DNA of 64,000 bases from Azotobacter vinelandii. GTDB taxonomy: Bacteria; Pseudomonadota; Gammaproteobacteria; Pseudomonadales; Pseudomonadaceae. Both the position numbers and the translations under genes were made by a program. The stretch lies in the NCBI RefSeq assembly GCF_001571105.1, contig NZ_BCTD01000007.1; one strand, 5' to 3'. Positions 17,257 to 25,707 of this stretch are shown here, in pieces (the stretch's first letter is position 1; the number at the start of each line of letters is the position of its first letter). The notes under the pieces were generated by a model that did no database searches, was not told where the DNA came from, and saw nothing but the letters and a program-made list of their open reading frames with translations.

Positions 17257-20200
17257 ATGAGGAATAGATTCAGGAGAGGGTTGCTGGCCGCTACCCTGCT
17301 GGCGATCGGAGCTGGCGCGGATGCGGAGGATATCGACCTGTTCGTCGGCGTGGAATCGGAACGGGGTACGGATTACCCGAATGTCGTCATCCTGCTCGAT
17401 AACACGGCCAACTGGGCGGACGACGCTCAATATTTCCCGGATATGAAGCAAGGGCTGGCCGAACTGAGCGCCATCAGGATGGTGATCGGTGCGTTGGCGC
17501 CGGAAGGGGAGGACGCCAAGGTCAATGTCGGGCTCATGATGCTCGACGAGGGGAGCGGACAACGCTTCGACGGCGGTTATGTGCGCTCGCACGTCAAGCA
17601 GATGACCAAGGCGGCCAGGGCCGAGCTTCTGGCCGAAATTGCCGAGATCGAGTCCGAATTCAGTACGGGCGGGCAGGTAACGACGGAGGTGGGCTATAGC
17701 CGGGCGATGTTCGAGGTATTCAAATACTTCGGCGGTCATACCAGCCCGGCCAATGCCTACGATGACACGGCCGGTTCGCCAGTCGGTCCGACCCACTTCG
17801 GGCCGTGGCGTTATTCGGGTGACGATGCCTTTGACAGGCGGGATGCGGCCGCCTTTTCCGATAGCCGGCAAACCCTCTACAAGCCCGTCGTACCGGCCAC
17901 GGAAACCTGCAAGTCGAAAAACTACCTCATCCTGATCGGCAACGGCTGGTCGCCGAATGGCGAGGACGAAGTCGCCACCCTGCTGAAGAACGTGGGGGGA
18001 GATGCCGGTCAGCTCTATCAAACCACCTCGTCCAAGGTGCGTTATGGCGACGAGATGGCCCGCTTTCTATATCAGACCGACGTCAGCGCGGCGCCCGGCA
18101 AGCAGAACGTGCTTACCTACGCCATCGACGTCTACAACAGGCAACCCAGCGAGGATCACAGCAGGCTGCTGAAGAGCATGGCGCATGTCGGGGGCGGGAA
18201 ATATTTCTCGGCGACCAATGCCGATGAAATCGAGACGGCACTGAGCACCATCTTTTCCGAGATTCAGGCGGTCGACAGCGTATTCGCCTCGGTCAGCCTG
18301 CCGGTCAGCGTCAACACCCGGGGCACCTACCTCAATCAAGTCTATGTCGGGATGTTCCGCCCGGACGCGAATGCCCTGCCTCGCTGGGCGGGTAATCTCA
18401 AGCAGTACAAGCTCGGCCTGGTCGACAATGCGCTCAAGTTGCTGGATGCCGAAGGCGAGCAGGCGATCGACAGCTCGACCGGCTTCATCGGCGACTGCGC
18501 CCGCAGCTTCTGGGGCCCTGCATCGGTCACGCAGCCCGCCTACTGGGGTAATGTCAATGGCGCTCCGGCCGGCGGCTGTCTTGCCGTCGCCGACTCGGTC
18601 CATGCGGACTATCCGGATGGCAACGTGGTGGAGAAGGGGGCCCAGAGCTACAGGCTTCGTACCCTGAGCGGCAGTGACGCACGCAACATCAAGAGCTGTG
18701 CGACGACGGCCTGTACCGAACTGATCGACTTCCACGCTCTGACGGTCGGTTCGATCGATGCCGACGAGATCAACTGGGGGCGTGGCGGCAACGGTGAAAC
18801 GGAGTTTGTCGATCCGACCGCTATCAGCGCGACGACCGTACGCCCATCGGTGCATGCCGATGTGCTCCATTCCCGTCCCATGGCCATCAATTTCGGCACC
18901 GATAGCGATGCCGAGGTGGTGGTTTTCTATGGGGGGAACGACGGCATCCTGCGCGCGGTGAACGGCAACCGCGACTCCGGCGCCTCCATCGGCGGCATGG
19001 CGCCTGGCGGCGAGCTGTGGTCCTTCATGGCCCCGGAATTCCATCCCCGGATCGCACGGCTGCGCGACAACATCGTCGGCATCGCTTACAAGGATCGGAC
19101 AGCGGTGGCGTCCGGCGCGGTACCCGAGCCCGAGCCGAAGCCCTATGGCTTCGATGGCCCGATCACGGCCCATCGCTACAGCGGAGGTGCGTGGATCTAC
19201 GCCGGCATGCGTCGCGGAGGGCGTGCCCTGTATGCTTTCCAGGTGTCCGACACTGCCTTGGCCAAGCCAGTGTTCAAATGGCGGATTGGTTGTGGCAGCG
19301 ACATGGCCGGCACGGACTGCACCGATGGTTTCGAGCGTCTGGGACAGACCTGGTCGTCGGCCAAGCCGTTCCAGACGGCGGGCTACGATTCCGGCAAGTC
19401 TCCGCTGCTGATCATGGGGGCTGGCTACGATACCTGCGAGGACAAGACCGACGACCTCGCCCATAACCATCTCTGCGGCGACAACCCGCTGGGCAACCGG
19501 ATCTACGTAATGGATGCCGACGACGGGGAACCGATCGCCGAGTTCAAGACCGAGCGCAGCGTGGTCGGTGATGTCACCATAGTGCCCGACGAGAACGGCT
19601 TGGCCATTTACGCCTATGCCGCGGATACCGGCGGGACGGTTTACCGGATCGCTTTCGACGCGGCCGGGCCCGGCGACTGGAGCATGGTCCGGATCGCTTC
19701 GCTGGGCTGCGATGGACGTTCATCCTGCGATGCCAACCGGAAGTTCATGTTCGCGCCGGATGTGGTGACGCTGGGCGATACCCATTACGTGCTGCTGGGC
19801 TCGGGAGATCGCGAGAAGCCGCTGGCCAGCTACGGGGCGGCCACCAGCGTCGCCAACCATTTCTTCATGCTCAAGGACAAACCGACGGATACGGCCTGGC
19901 TGACCGACGAGAGCGCGAAGGGTGTTTGCGCTGGCGATTATCTATGCATGGACTCGCTATATCCCATCACGACCCCGGATACGCCCAGCGAAGCGCTTCT
20001 GGCACGGAAGAAGGGCTGGTATCTGGCGCTCGCCGATAGCGAACAGACAGTGACTTCGGCCATCACGGTCCATGGCACCGTGACCTTCAGTACGCACACG
20101 CCGGCGGTCCATGGCCCCGGCCAGTGCTCCAGACTGGGAACCGCCAGGGTGTACAACATCGACTACCGCAATGCCGAGAGCGGGAACGGCGGCGCCATGC

Positions 20201-20391
20201 GTTACGAGGTCATCGTGGGCGGCGGTTTGCCGCCGTCCCCGGTAGCCGGCATGGTGACGCTCGATGACGGTTCGAGCGTGCCTTTCATCATCGGCTCCGA
20301 TCCCGACTCCCCGCTGGAAGGCGGATCTCCCAGGGCGGCTTCAGGTGTCGTCCAGCCCAAGGCCAAGGTCTATTGGAATATCGAGCGATGA
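17257..20391 (+). CDS. pilY1: Type IV pilus tip adhesin / mechanosensor PilY1
   Basis: Large exported protein at the pilus tip, required for pilus extension and involved in surface sensing in P. aeruginosa. 1044 residues, somewhat shorter than the roughly 1160 of P. aeruginosa. Signal peptide MRNRFRRGLLAATLLAIGAGADA. A von Willebrand A-like domain follows (PNVVILLDNTANW, with a degenerate metal site). The C-terminal half is the PilY1 beta-propeller with FYGGNDGILRAVNG, AGMRRGGRALYAFQV, MGAGYDTCED and IYVMDADDGEP. The start at 17257 gives the signal peptide directly; the frame is open further up but without homology. A hairpin terminator candidate lies about 290 bp downstream. Confidence 0.95.
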   Translation: MRNRFRRGLLAATLLAIGAGADAEDIDLFVGVESERGTDYPNVVILLDNTANWADDAQYFPDMKQGLAELSAIRMVIGALAPEGEDAKVNVGLMMLDEGSGQRFDGGYVRSHVKQMTKAARAELLAEIAEIESEFSTGGQVTTEVGYSRAMFEVFKYFGGHTSPANAYDDTAGSPVGPTHFGPWRYSGDDAFDRRDAAAFSDSRQTLYKPVVPATETCKSKNYLILIGNGWSPNGEDEVATLLKNVGGDAGQLYQTTSSKVRYGDEMARFLYQTDVSAAPGKQNVLTYAIDVYNRQPSEDHSRLLKSMAHVGGGKYFSATNADEIETALSTIFSEIQAVDSVFASVSLPVSVNTRGTYLNQVYVGMFRPDANALPRWAGNLKQYKLGLVDNALKLLDAEGEQAIDSSTGFIGDCARSFWGPASVTQPAYWGNVNGAPAGGCLAVADSVHADYPDGNVVEKGAQSYRLRTLSGSDARNIKSCATTACTELIDFHALTVGSIDADEINWGRGGNGETEFVDPTAISATTVRPSVHADVLHSRPMAINFGTDSDAEVVVFYGGNDGILRAVNGNRDSGASIGGMAPGGELWSFMAPEFHPRIARLRDNIVGIAYKDRTAVASGAVPEPEPKPYGFDGPITAHRYSGGAWIYAGMRRGGRALYAFQVSDTALAKPVFKWRIGCGSDMAGTDCTDGFERLGQTWSSAKPFQTAGYDSGKSPLLIMGAGYDTCEDKTDDLAHNHLCGDNPLGNRIYVMDADDGEPIAEFKTERSVVGDVTIVPDENGLAIYAYAADTGGTVYRIAFDAAGPGDWSMVRIASLGCDGRSSCDANRKFMFAPDVVTLGDTHYVLLGSGDREKPLASYGAATSVANHFFMLKDKPTDTAWLTDESAKGVCAGDYLCMDSLYPITTPDTPSEALLARKKGWYLALADSEQTVTSAITVHGTVTFSTHTPAVHGPGQCSRLGTARVYNIDYRNAESGNGGAMRYEVIVGGGLPPSPVAGMVTLDDGSSVPFIIGSDPDSPLEGGSPRAASGVVQPKAKVYWNIER

Positions 20392-20429
20392 GGGCAGGCC
20401 TACGTCCTTCCGGTGGCGGCATCCGGTAG

Positions 20430-20534
20430 TGGCGCGGATTCGCACGGCGTCGTCGCGGTCTGCGCGGGTTCGCCTTGACCGAGTCCCTGCCCGGCGTGCT
20501 CATGCCTCTGTCGCACTTTTCCCCGCGCGGGTAG
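20430..20534 (+). pseudogene. Possible degenerate prepilin N-terminus
   Basis: In this frame, between stops at 20427 and 20532, the translation reads RRRRGLRGFALTESLPGV and continues LMPLSHFSPRG. The G|F-x-L-x-E-S-L pattern with a basic run before it matches a type IV prepilin cleavage site, but the hydrophobic helix is short and broken by prolines and there is no start codon. The position, just after pilY1, is where pilE sits in P. aeruginosa. It could equally be a chance match in 35 codons. Confidence 0.25.
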
Positions 20535-20680
20535 CCGGGAGCGAGTGGTCGAGGTCGGCCTGGCGGGGCGAACCTTGGTGAGGAGCACCGCGAATGGACT
20601 GTGCCCATGCGCGTGAGCAGTCGTCGCTGCAGTCGGCGTTCGCGATAAGTACTGGCCGGCAGTCGTCCGGCGGAGGTATA

Positions 20681-20704
20681 ACGGGCCGATTTACGGCCCG
20701 TTTT
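20681..20704 (+). terminator. Hairpin terminator just upstream of thiO
   Basis: ACGGGCCG / CGGCCCGT stem, 5-nt loop, followed by TTTTGTTT. It lies 16 bp before the thiO start, leaving room only for the GGAGGG ribosome site. It probably ends pilY1-operon transcription, or acts as an attenuator in the thiO leader. Confidence 0.75.
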
Positions 20705-20720
20705 GTTTGGGGAGGGTGTG

Positions 20721-21812
20721 ATGCGAGTCCTGGTGGTTGGCGGTGGTGCCATCGGTATGTTGTCGGCTCAGCGGTTGGCGGAGGCCGGCCTGGAGGTCCG
20801 CCTGCTGGATCAGGGCCCGCTTGGCCAGGAGTCCTCCTGGGCCGGCGGCGGCATAGTGTCGCCGCTCTATCCCTGGCGTTACAGCCCGGCGGTGACTGCG
20901 CTGGCGCACTGGTCGCAGGATTTCTATCCGGCCCTGGGCGAGCGCTTGCGGCACGAGACCGGCATCGATCCCGAGGTGCATGTCACCGGCCTCTACTGGC
21001 TGGATCTGGAGGACGAGGCCGAGGCGCTGGCCTGGGCGGCCCGCGAGAAACGGCCGCTGGAGGCCGTGGACATCGGCTCCGTGCACCAGGCGGTGCCGGC
21101 CCTGGGGCCGGGCTTTTCGCGGGCGCTCTTCATGTCGGGCGTGGCCAACGTGCGCAATCCCCGGCTGCTCGCTTCGTTGCACGCGGCACTGTTGCGTATG
21201 CCCAACGTGGTTCTCGAGGAGAGCCGCGCGGCGACCGGTTTCGTTCGCGAGGGCGGGCGGATCGTCGGGGTGAGCACGCCGTCCGGCGACCTGCGTGCCG
21301 ATCGGGTGGTGGTCGCGGCTGGCGCCTGGAGCGGCAAGCTGCTCGCCACCCTGGGACTGGAACTGCCGGTCAAGCCGATGAAGGGACAGATGATCCTCTA
21401 CAAGTGCGCCGAGGATTTCCTGCCGCGGATGGTGATGGCCGATGGGCGCTACGCGATTCCCCGGCGGGACGGGCACATCCTGGTGGGCAGCACCCTGGAG
21501 GATGTCGGCTTCGACAAGACCCCCACGGAGGATGCTCTCGCGAGCCTCAAGGCGTCCGCCGAAGCGCTGCTGCCGGCGCTGGCCGGCGCCGAGGTGGTCA
21601 AGCACTGGGCGGGGCTGCGGCCGGGGTCTCCCGAGGGCATTCCCTATATCGGTCCGGTGCCCGGTTGCGAAGGCCTATGGCTGAACTGCGGGCATTTCCG
21701 CAATGGGCTGGTGCTGGCGCCGGCGTCCTGCCAGTTGTTCGCCGACCTGCTGCTGGAGCGCGAGCCGATCATCGATCCGGCGCCTTACGCGCCGGCAGGA
21801 AGGATCGGATAG
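20721..21812 (+). CDS. thiO: Glycine oxidase ThiO / DadA-type FAD amine oxidase
   Basis: FAD-dependent oxidase that makes iminoglycine for the thiazole ring of thiamine. 363 residues. The N-terminal dinucleotide fold VLVVGGGAIGMLSAQRLAEAG is followed by GPLGQESSWAGGGIVSPLYPWRY, diagnostic of ThiO. The C-terminal HWAGLRPGSPEGIPYIGPVP and LWLNCGHFRNGLVLAPAS match the FAD-binding end of the DAO family. The start at 20721 is preceded by GGAGGG (20711-20716). In P. aeruginosa a homologue lies in the same pilR-fim neighbourhood. No thi genes are nearby, and no TPP riboswitch is visible upstream. Confidence 0.92.
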   Translation: MRVLVVGGGAIGMLSAQRLAEAGLEVRLLDQGPLGQESSWAGGGIVSPLYPWRYSPAVTALAHWSQDFYPALGERLRHETGIDPEVHVTGLYWLDLEDEAEALAWAAREKRPLEAVDIGSVHQAVPALGPGFSRALFMSGVANVRNPRLLASLHAALLRMPNVVLEESRAATGFVREGGRIVGVSTPSGDLRADRVVVAAGAWSGKLLATLGLELPVKPMKGQMILYKCAEDFLPRMVMADGRYAIPRRDGHILVGSTLEDVGFDKTPTEDALASLKASAEALLPALAGAEVVKHWAGLRPGSPEGIPYIGPVPGCEGLWLNCGHFRNGLVLAPASCQLFADLLLEREPIIDPAPYAPAGRIG

Positions 21813-21882
21813 CACCGAACTCCCGCCCCGGCGACGAGGCGGGCCTCCCCGGGGAGAGATCCGCCGGGACATGGGCCGGGGC

Positions 21883-22260
21883 TCAGTCGATGCCCGGCTT
21901 CTTCAGACGGTAGCGCATGGAGCGGAAGGTCAGGCCTAGGCGCTGGGCTGCGGCGGTTCGATTCCTGCGGGCCTCTTCGGGGGCCTGCACGATCAGCCGG
22001 CGTTCGATTTCCTCCAGATGGTCCTCGAGGTTGCCGATGTCCGCCCGCATCGTTCCATCGTTCTCGGCGGGCTTCGAGGTGTCGCAGAGGCGCAGGTCGC
22101 TAGCCAGGATCAGGGCGTTCTCGCAGAGGCTATGGGCCCGTTCCAGCATATTCTCCAGTTCGCGCACGTTGCCCGGAAAGCGGTAGCTACGGAGCTTTTC
22201 CTAGGCATCCTCGCCGAGTCGGGCAGGGGGCTGGCCGGCTTCCTCCGCCACCAGCCGATA
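21883..22260 (-). pseudogene. pilR: Remnant of the pilus response regulator PilR (C-terminal fragment with internal stop)
   Basis: On the minus strand the frame ending at 21883 reads RFPGNVRELENMLERAHSLC, the end of a sigma-54 AAA+ domain, then a C-terminal Fis-type helix-turn-helix, NRTAAAQRLGLTFRSMRYRL, close to PilR. Reading upstream in the same frame, homology continues (RLGEDA-stop-EKLRSYRF), but a TAG at 22201-22203 replaces an expected Leu codon. Before about 22260 the similarity fades. The receiver domain, most of the AAA+ domain and the partner kinase gene pilS are absent. What follows instead is a PP0621-type gene and nadE. The product cannot be a working activator. Confidence 0.85.
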
Positions 22261-22341
22261 CCGGTGGTACGGGCACAGGCGCCCGCCGAGGTACCGTCCA
22301 GCGGAGCGCCGCGCGGCGAGGCATTGCGTTCCGGCAAAGGG

Positions 22342-22584
22342 TCAGCGTCCACCGCGTCGCGGACCCTGGGTCAGGTGCGCCTGGCTGCAGTACCAGCGGC
22401 TGCCTTCGGCGAGGGCTTCCTCGCGCGGCAGGTGTATGCCGCAGTGGGCGCAGCGGACCATGGGCTTGGGGGCGTCGGGGCCACTCTTGTTGACGGGAGG
22501 GGCGGCGGGGCGCATCAGTCTGCGCCAGAGCCAGATGACGGCAATGATGACGAGGATCCAGAACAGCAGACGAAACAGGCCCAT
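22342..22584 (-). CDS. PP0621 family small zinc-ribbon membrane protein
   Basis: 80-residue protein of unknown function. I start at the ATG complementary to 22582-22584 (MGLFRLLFWILVIIAVIWLWRRL), which gives one N-terminal membrane helix; a start ten codons earlier is less likely. The C-terminal half has a CxxC...C pattern, VRCAHCGIHLPREEAL and then WYCSQAHL, fitting a small zinc-binding domain of the preprotein/MYND-like sort seen in the Pseudomonas PP0621 family. Homologues sit between bamD and pilS in pseudomonads. Here it adjoins the pilR remnant. Confidence 0.8.
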   Translation of the reverse strand: MGLFRLLFWILVIIAVIWLWRRLMRPAAPPVNKSGPDAPKPMVRCAHCGIHLPREEALAEGSRWYCSQAHLTQGPRRGGR

Positions 22585-22812
22585 GAGGTGCTCTAATCGA
22601 AAGAGAGCCGGCATTTTAGCAAGCCGGGGTTTGCCGGGGCCATGTCACTGTCTGCTTCCGTGCGTTGGTCGGCAGCTTCGAGGATGCTTTTCGGCTCTTC
22701 CCGCCAGGGGCCTTCGTGCGTTGTTTCCGCGGGCGCCGATGCGGGAGAATGGATTTTTTCGGAACGCGCCCGTGGCATGCCGGGTGCGTCATATTCATCG
22801 GTGGAGACGGCC

Positions 22813-24447
22813 ATGAGCCAAACCCTGCGGGTCGTGATGGCCCAACTGAATCTGCGCGTCGGCGATGTGCACGGCAATGTCGAACGCATCATCGAGGCGG
22901 CCTGCAGTGCCCGCGACGACCGGGGCGCGGATGTCATCGTGTTTCCCGAACTGGCGCTGTGCGGCTACCCGCCGGAGGATCTGCTGCTGCGCTCGAGCAT
23001 GCAACTACGTATCGAGCAAGGCCTGCAGCGACTCAAGGACGAAGTGCGGGGCATCTATCTAGTGATCGGCTATCCCTGGCTGGAGGATGGGCGGCGCTTC
23101 AACGCCGCCGCGGTGATCGCCGATGGCGAGCTTCTCGCGAGCTACTACAAGCAGCATTTGCCGAACTATCGGGTGTTCGACGAGCGTCGCTACTTCGAGC
23201 CGGGCAGCGAGGCCTGCCTGCTGGATATCAAGGGCATCCCCGTGGCCCTGTCGATCTGCGAGGACATCTGGTTCCCCGGGCCCATGCGCCAGGCGCGCGA
23301 GGCCGGCGCACGGCTGATGCTCAGTCTGAACGCCTCGCCCTTCCACCTGGACAAGCAGCGCGAGCGCGAGGAGATCCTCGTCGCCAGGACGAGCGAAGGC
23401 GGCATGCCGGTGATCTACGTCAACCAGGTCGGCGGCCAGGACGAACTGGTCTTCGACGGCGGCTCCTGCGTGGTCGCGGCGGACGGTCAGGTCGTCCAGC
23501 GTGCGCCGGCCTTCGTCGAAGGGCTCTATCCGGTCGATCTCGGCATCGGGGACGACGGGGCGGCGACGCCGCGGGCCACCAACTGCGCGCCACTGCCCGA
23601 GCTGGAGGCGAGCGTGTATCAGGCGCTGGTGCTGGGCGTGCGCGACTATGTGTGCAAGAACGGCTTCAAGGGGGTGGTCTTGGGGCTGTCCGGCGGTATC
23701 GATTCGGCCCTGACCCTGGCCGTGGCGGTGGATGCGCTCGGAGCGGAGCGGGTCGAGGCGGTGATGATGCCCTATCACTACACGGCGCAGATGAGTCTCG
23801 AGGATGCCGAGGCCGAGGCGCGCGCCCTGGGCGTGACCTATCGGGTGCTGCCGATCGCACCGATGGTCGAGGCCTTCATGGGGACCCTGGCGCCGGTGTT
23901 CGAGGGGCTCGGCCGGGATACCACCGAGGAGAACCTGCAGGCGCGCTGCCGCGGTACCCTGCTGATGGCCATTTCCAACAAGAAGGGCTATCTGGTGCTG
24001 ACCACCGGCAACAAGAGCGAGATGGCGGTGGGCTACGCGACGCTCTACGGCGACATGGCCGGGGGCTTCGACGTGCTCAAGGACGTGCCCAAGACCCTGG
24101 TGTTCCGTCTCTGCGACTACCGCAATCGCCTGGGGGCGGTGATTCCCCAGCGGGTCGTCGACCGCCCGCCGTCGGCCGAATTGGCTCCGGGCCAGAAGGA
24201 CGAGGATTCCCTGCCGCCCTATCCGGTGCTCGACGAGATCCTCAAGCTGTATATCGAGTACGACCTTTCGGCCAACGCCATCGTCGCCGAAGGTTTCGAC
24301 GAGGACACCGTCAGGCGGGTGCTGCGGCTGGTGGATCTCAACGAATACAAGCGCCGCCAGGCCGCGGTCGGAGTACGGGTGACCCAGCGCGGCTTCGGCC
24401 GGGACCGGCGCTATCCGATCACGTCCGGCTGGCGGCTGGGGGATTGA
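22813..24447 (+). CDS. nadE: Glutamine-dependent NAD+ synthetase
   Basis: Amidates nicotinate adenine dinucleotide to NAD+, with ammonia released from glutamine by the N-terminal domain. 544 residues in two domains. The nitrilase-type amidase (residues 1-270) has the Glu-Lys-Cys triad in VIVFPELALCGYPPEDLL, YYKQHLPNYRVFDE and VALSICEDIWFPG. The synthetase domain has the SGGxDS ATP loop VLGLSGGIDSALTLAV, followed by TTGNKSEMAVGYATLYGDMAGGF. The ATG at 22813 follows GGAGA by 5 bp; an open extension upstream is not conserved. It is convergent with bamD. Confidence 0.97.
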   Translation: MSQTLRVVMAQLNLRVGDVHGNVERIIEAACSARDDRGADVIVFPELALCGYPPEDLLLRSSMQLRIEQGLQRLKDEVRGIYLVIGYPWLEDGRRFNAAAVIADGELLASYYKQHLPNYRVFDERRYFEPGSEACLLDIKGIPVALSICEDIWFPGPMRQAREAGARLMLSLNASPFHLDKQREREEILVARTSEGGMPVIYVNQVGGQDELVFDGGSCVVAADGQVVQRAPAFVEGLYPVDLGIGDDGAATPRATNCAPLPELEASVYQALVLGVRDYVCKNGFKGVVLGLSGGIDSALTLAVAVDALGAERVEAVMMPYHYTAQMSLEDAEAEARALGVTYRVLPIAPMVEAFMGTLAPVFEGLGRDTTEENLQARCRGTLLMAISNKKGYLVLTTGNKSEMAVGYATLYGDMAGGFDVLKDVPKTLVFRLCDYRNRLGAVIPQRVVDRPPSAELAPGQKDEDSLPPYPVLDEILKLYIEYDLSANAIVAEGFDEDTVRRVLRLVDLNEYKRRQAAVGVRVTQRGFGRDRRYPITSGWRLGD

Positions 24448-24465
24448 GCGAGGAGCACGCGGGGA

Positions 24466-24485
24466 GTCCCGCGTGTGGCCGGTCC
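24466..24485. terminator. Hairpin between convergent nadE and bamD
   Basis: CACGCGGG / CCCGCGTG perfect stem with loop GAGT, 19 bp after nadE. A second hairpin, GGAGGCC-TTG-GGCCTCC-like, follows near 24502-24520. Neither has a T run, so the terminator role is tentative. Confidence 0.4.
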
Positions 24486-24547
24486 TTCGTCGAAGCGGGA
24501 AGGAGGCCTTGGGCCTCCCTCCCCATTGCTTGCTGTCGGCACTGGTT

Positions 24548-25561
24548 TCAGTCGAGCAGGCGCAGGGGGTTCCACCAGGCGCGTTTGGGCTTGCGATCGG
24601 CGCTTTCGACCGCTTCGCGGGTCTCCTCGCCTTGCTTCAGGTCGGCGCGGATTTCCTGACGGGCCTCCTCGTACATGCGGCGGATGTCCTGATTGGCGCG
24701 GGTTTCGCCCGGCGGCAGAGGCGGTTTGCTCTCGATCAGGCCGAGAGTCGCCTTGCCCAGCCAGGAGCGGTTGTCGTCCTCTTCCTCCAGCGGTACGAAC
24801 TGGCCGTTCTGCAGGCTGGGGTGATCGGGATAGTTCAGCTTCAGGGTTTCCAGGCTGGTGGTGGCCAGTTCGTCCAGGGTCATGCGCTGGTAGGCTTCGA
24901 TCATCACCGCCAGGCCGTCGCCCACCGCGGGCGTTTCCTGGAGGTTCTCCACAACATAGCGACCCCGGTTGGCGGCAGCGACGTAGGCTTCGCGCTTCAG
25001 GTAGTAATGGGCGACATGGATCTCGTAGGCGGCCAGCAGGTTGCGCAGATAGACCATGCGCGCCTTGGCGTCCGGCGCATAGCGGCTGTTCGGGAAGCGG
25101 CTGGTGAGTTGGGCGAACTCGTTGAAGGAGTCGCGGGCCGCGCCCGGATCGCGCTTGGTCATGTCCAGCGGCAGGAAGCGCGACAGCAGCCCCCGGTCCT
25201 GGTCGAAGGAAGCCAGCCCCTTGAGGTAGTAGGCGTAGTCGACGTTCGGGTGTTGCGGGTGCAGGCGGATGAAACGCTCCGCGGCCGAGCGCGAGGCGTC
25301 CGTTTCCTGGCTCTTGTAGTAGGCGTAGATCAGTTCGAGCTGTGCCTGTTCGGCGTAGCGGCCGAACGGATAGCGCGATTCCAGGGCCTTCAGCTTGGTG
25401 GTCGCGGAGCCGAAGTTCTCGTTGTTGAGGTCGTTCTGGGCCTGCTGGTACAGCTCGGTCTCGCTCAGATTCTCGTCGACGACTTCCTCCTTCTCTTTTT
25501 TCGATCCGCAGGCGGCGATGAGAACGAGCGAGGCGATCAGCAGCAGGTGTTTCAGGTGCAT
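24548..25561 (-). CDS. bamD: Outer-membrane assembly lipoprotein BamD (ComL)
   Basis: Essential lipoprotein of the BAM complex that inserts beta-barrels into the outer membrane. 337 residues. Lipobox in LLIASLVLIAACGSKKEKEE (Cys 18 is the lipidated residue). TPR-like helices follow with the classical ETELYQQAQNDLNNENFGSA, ALESRYPFGRYAEQAQLELIYAYY and DPGAARDSFNEFAQLTSRFPNSRYA phrases. It is longer than E. coli BamD (245) because of the Pro/charged C-terminal tail seen in pseudomonads. It diverges from rluD across about 150 bp, which should contain both promoters. Confidence 0.96.
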   Translation of the reverse strand: MHLKHLLLIASLVLIAACGSKKEKEEVVDENLSETELYQQAQNDLNNENFGSATTKLKALESRYPFGRYAEQAQLELIYAYYKSQETDASRSAAERFIRLHPQHPNVDYAYYLKGLASFDQDRGLLSRFLPLDMTKRDPGAARDSFNEFAQLTSRFPNSRYAPDAKARMVYLRNLLAAYEIHVAHYYLKREAYVAAANRGRYVVENLQETPAVGDGLAVMIEAYQRMTLDELATTSLETLKLNYPDHPSLQNGQFVPLEEEDDNRSWLGKATLGLIESKPPLPPGETRANQDIRRMYEEARQEIRADLKQGEETREAVESADRKPKRAWWNPLRLLD

Positions 25562-25707
25562 GGAGGCTGTGCGTCCCTGTGACGGCGGCTGTCGGGGGCC
25601 GGGCCGTCCTGTTATGATGGGCGCCCCGCACGAGCCGGGGCAGAGGGGCCGTATTTAACCACAAGCGCATGGTCGAAACCAAAGGCCATGCCCCGCCGTT
25701 GCCGAGC

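Larger units (their letters stand above)
20392..20720. other. Intergenic region pilY1-thiO
   Basis: About 330 bp with no complete gene. It contains the possible prepilin scrap at 20430-20534 and a strong hairpin at 20681. No pilY2 is recognisable. A TATAAC that could act as a -10 box lies at 20677-20682, without a convincing -35. Confidence 0.5.

Noticed and set aside
20600..20720. TPP riboswitch before thiO
   Set aside because: None of the conserved THI-box core was visible; only a simple terminator-type hairpin is present.
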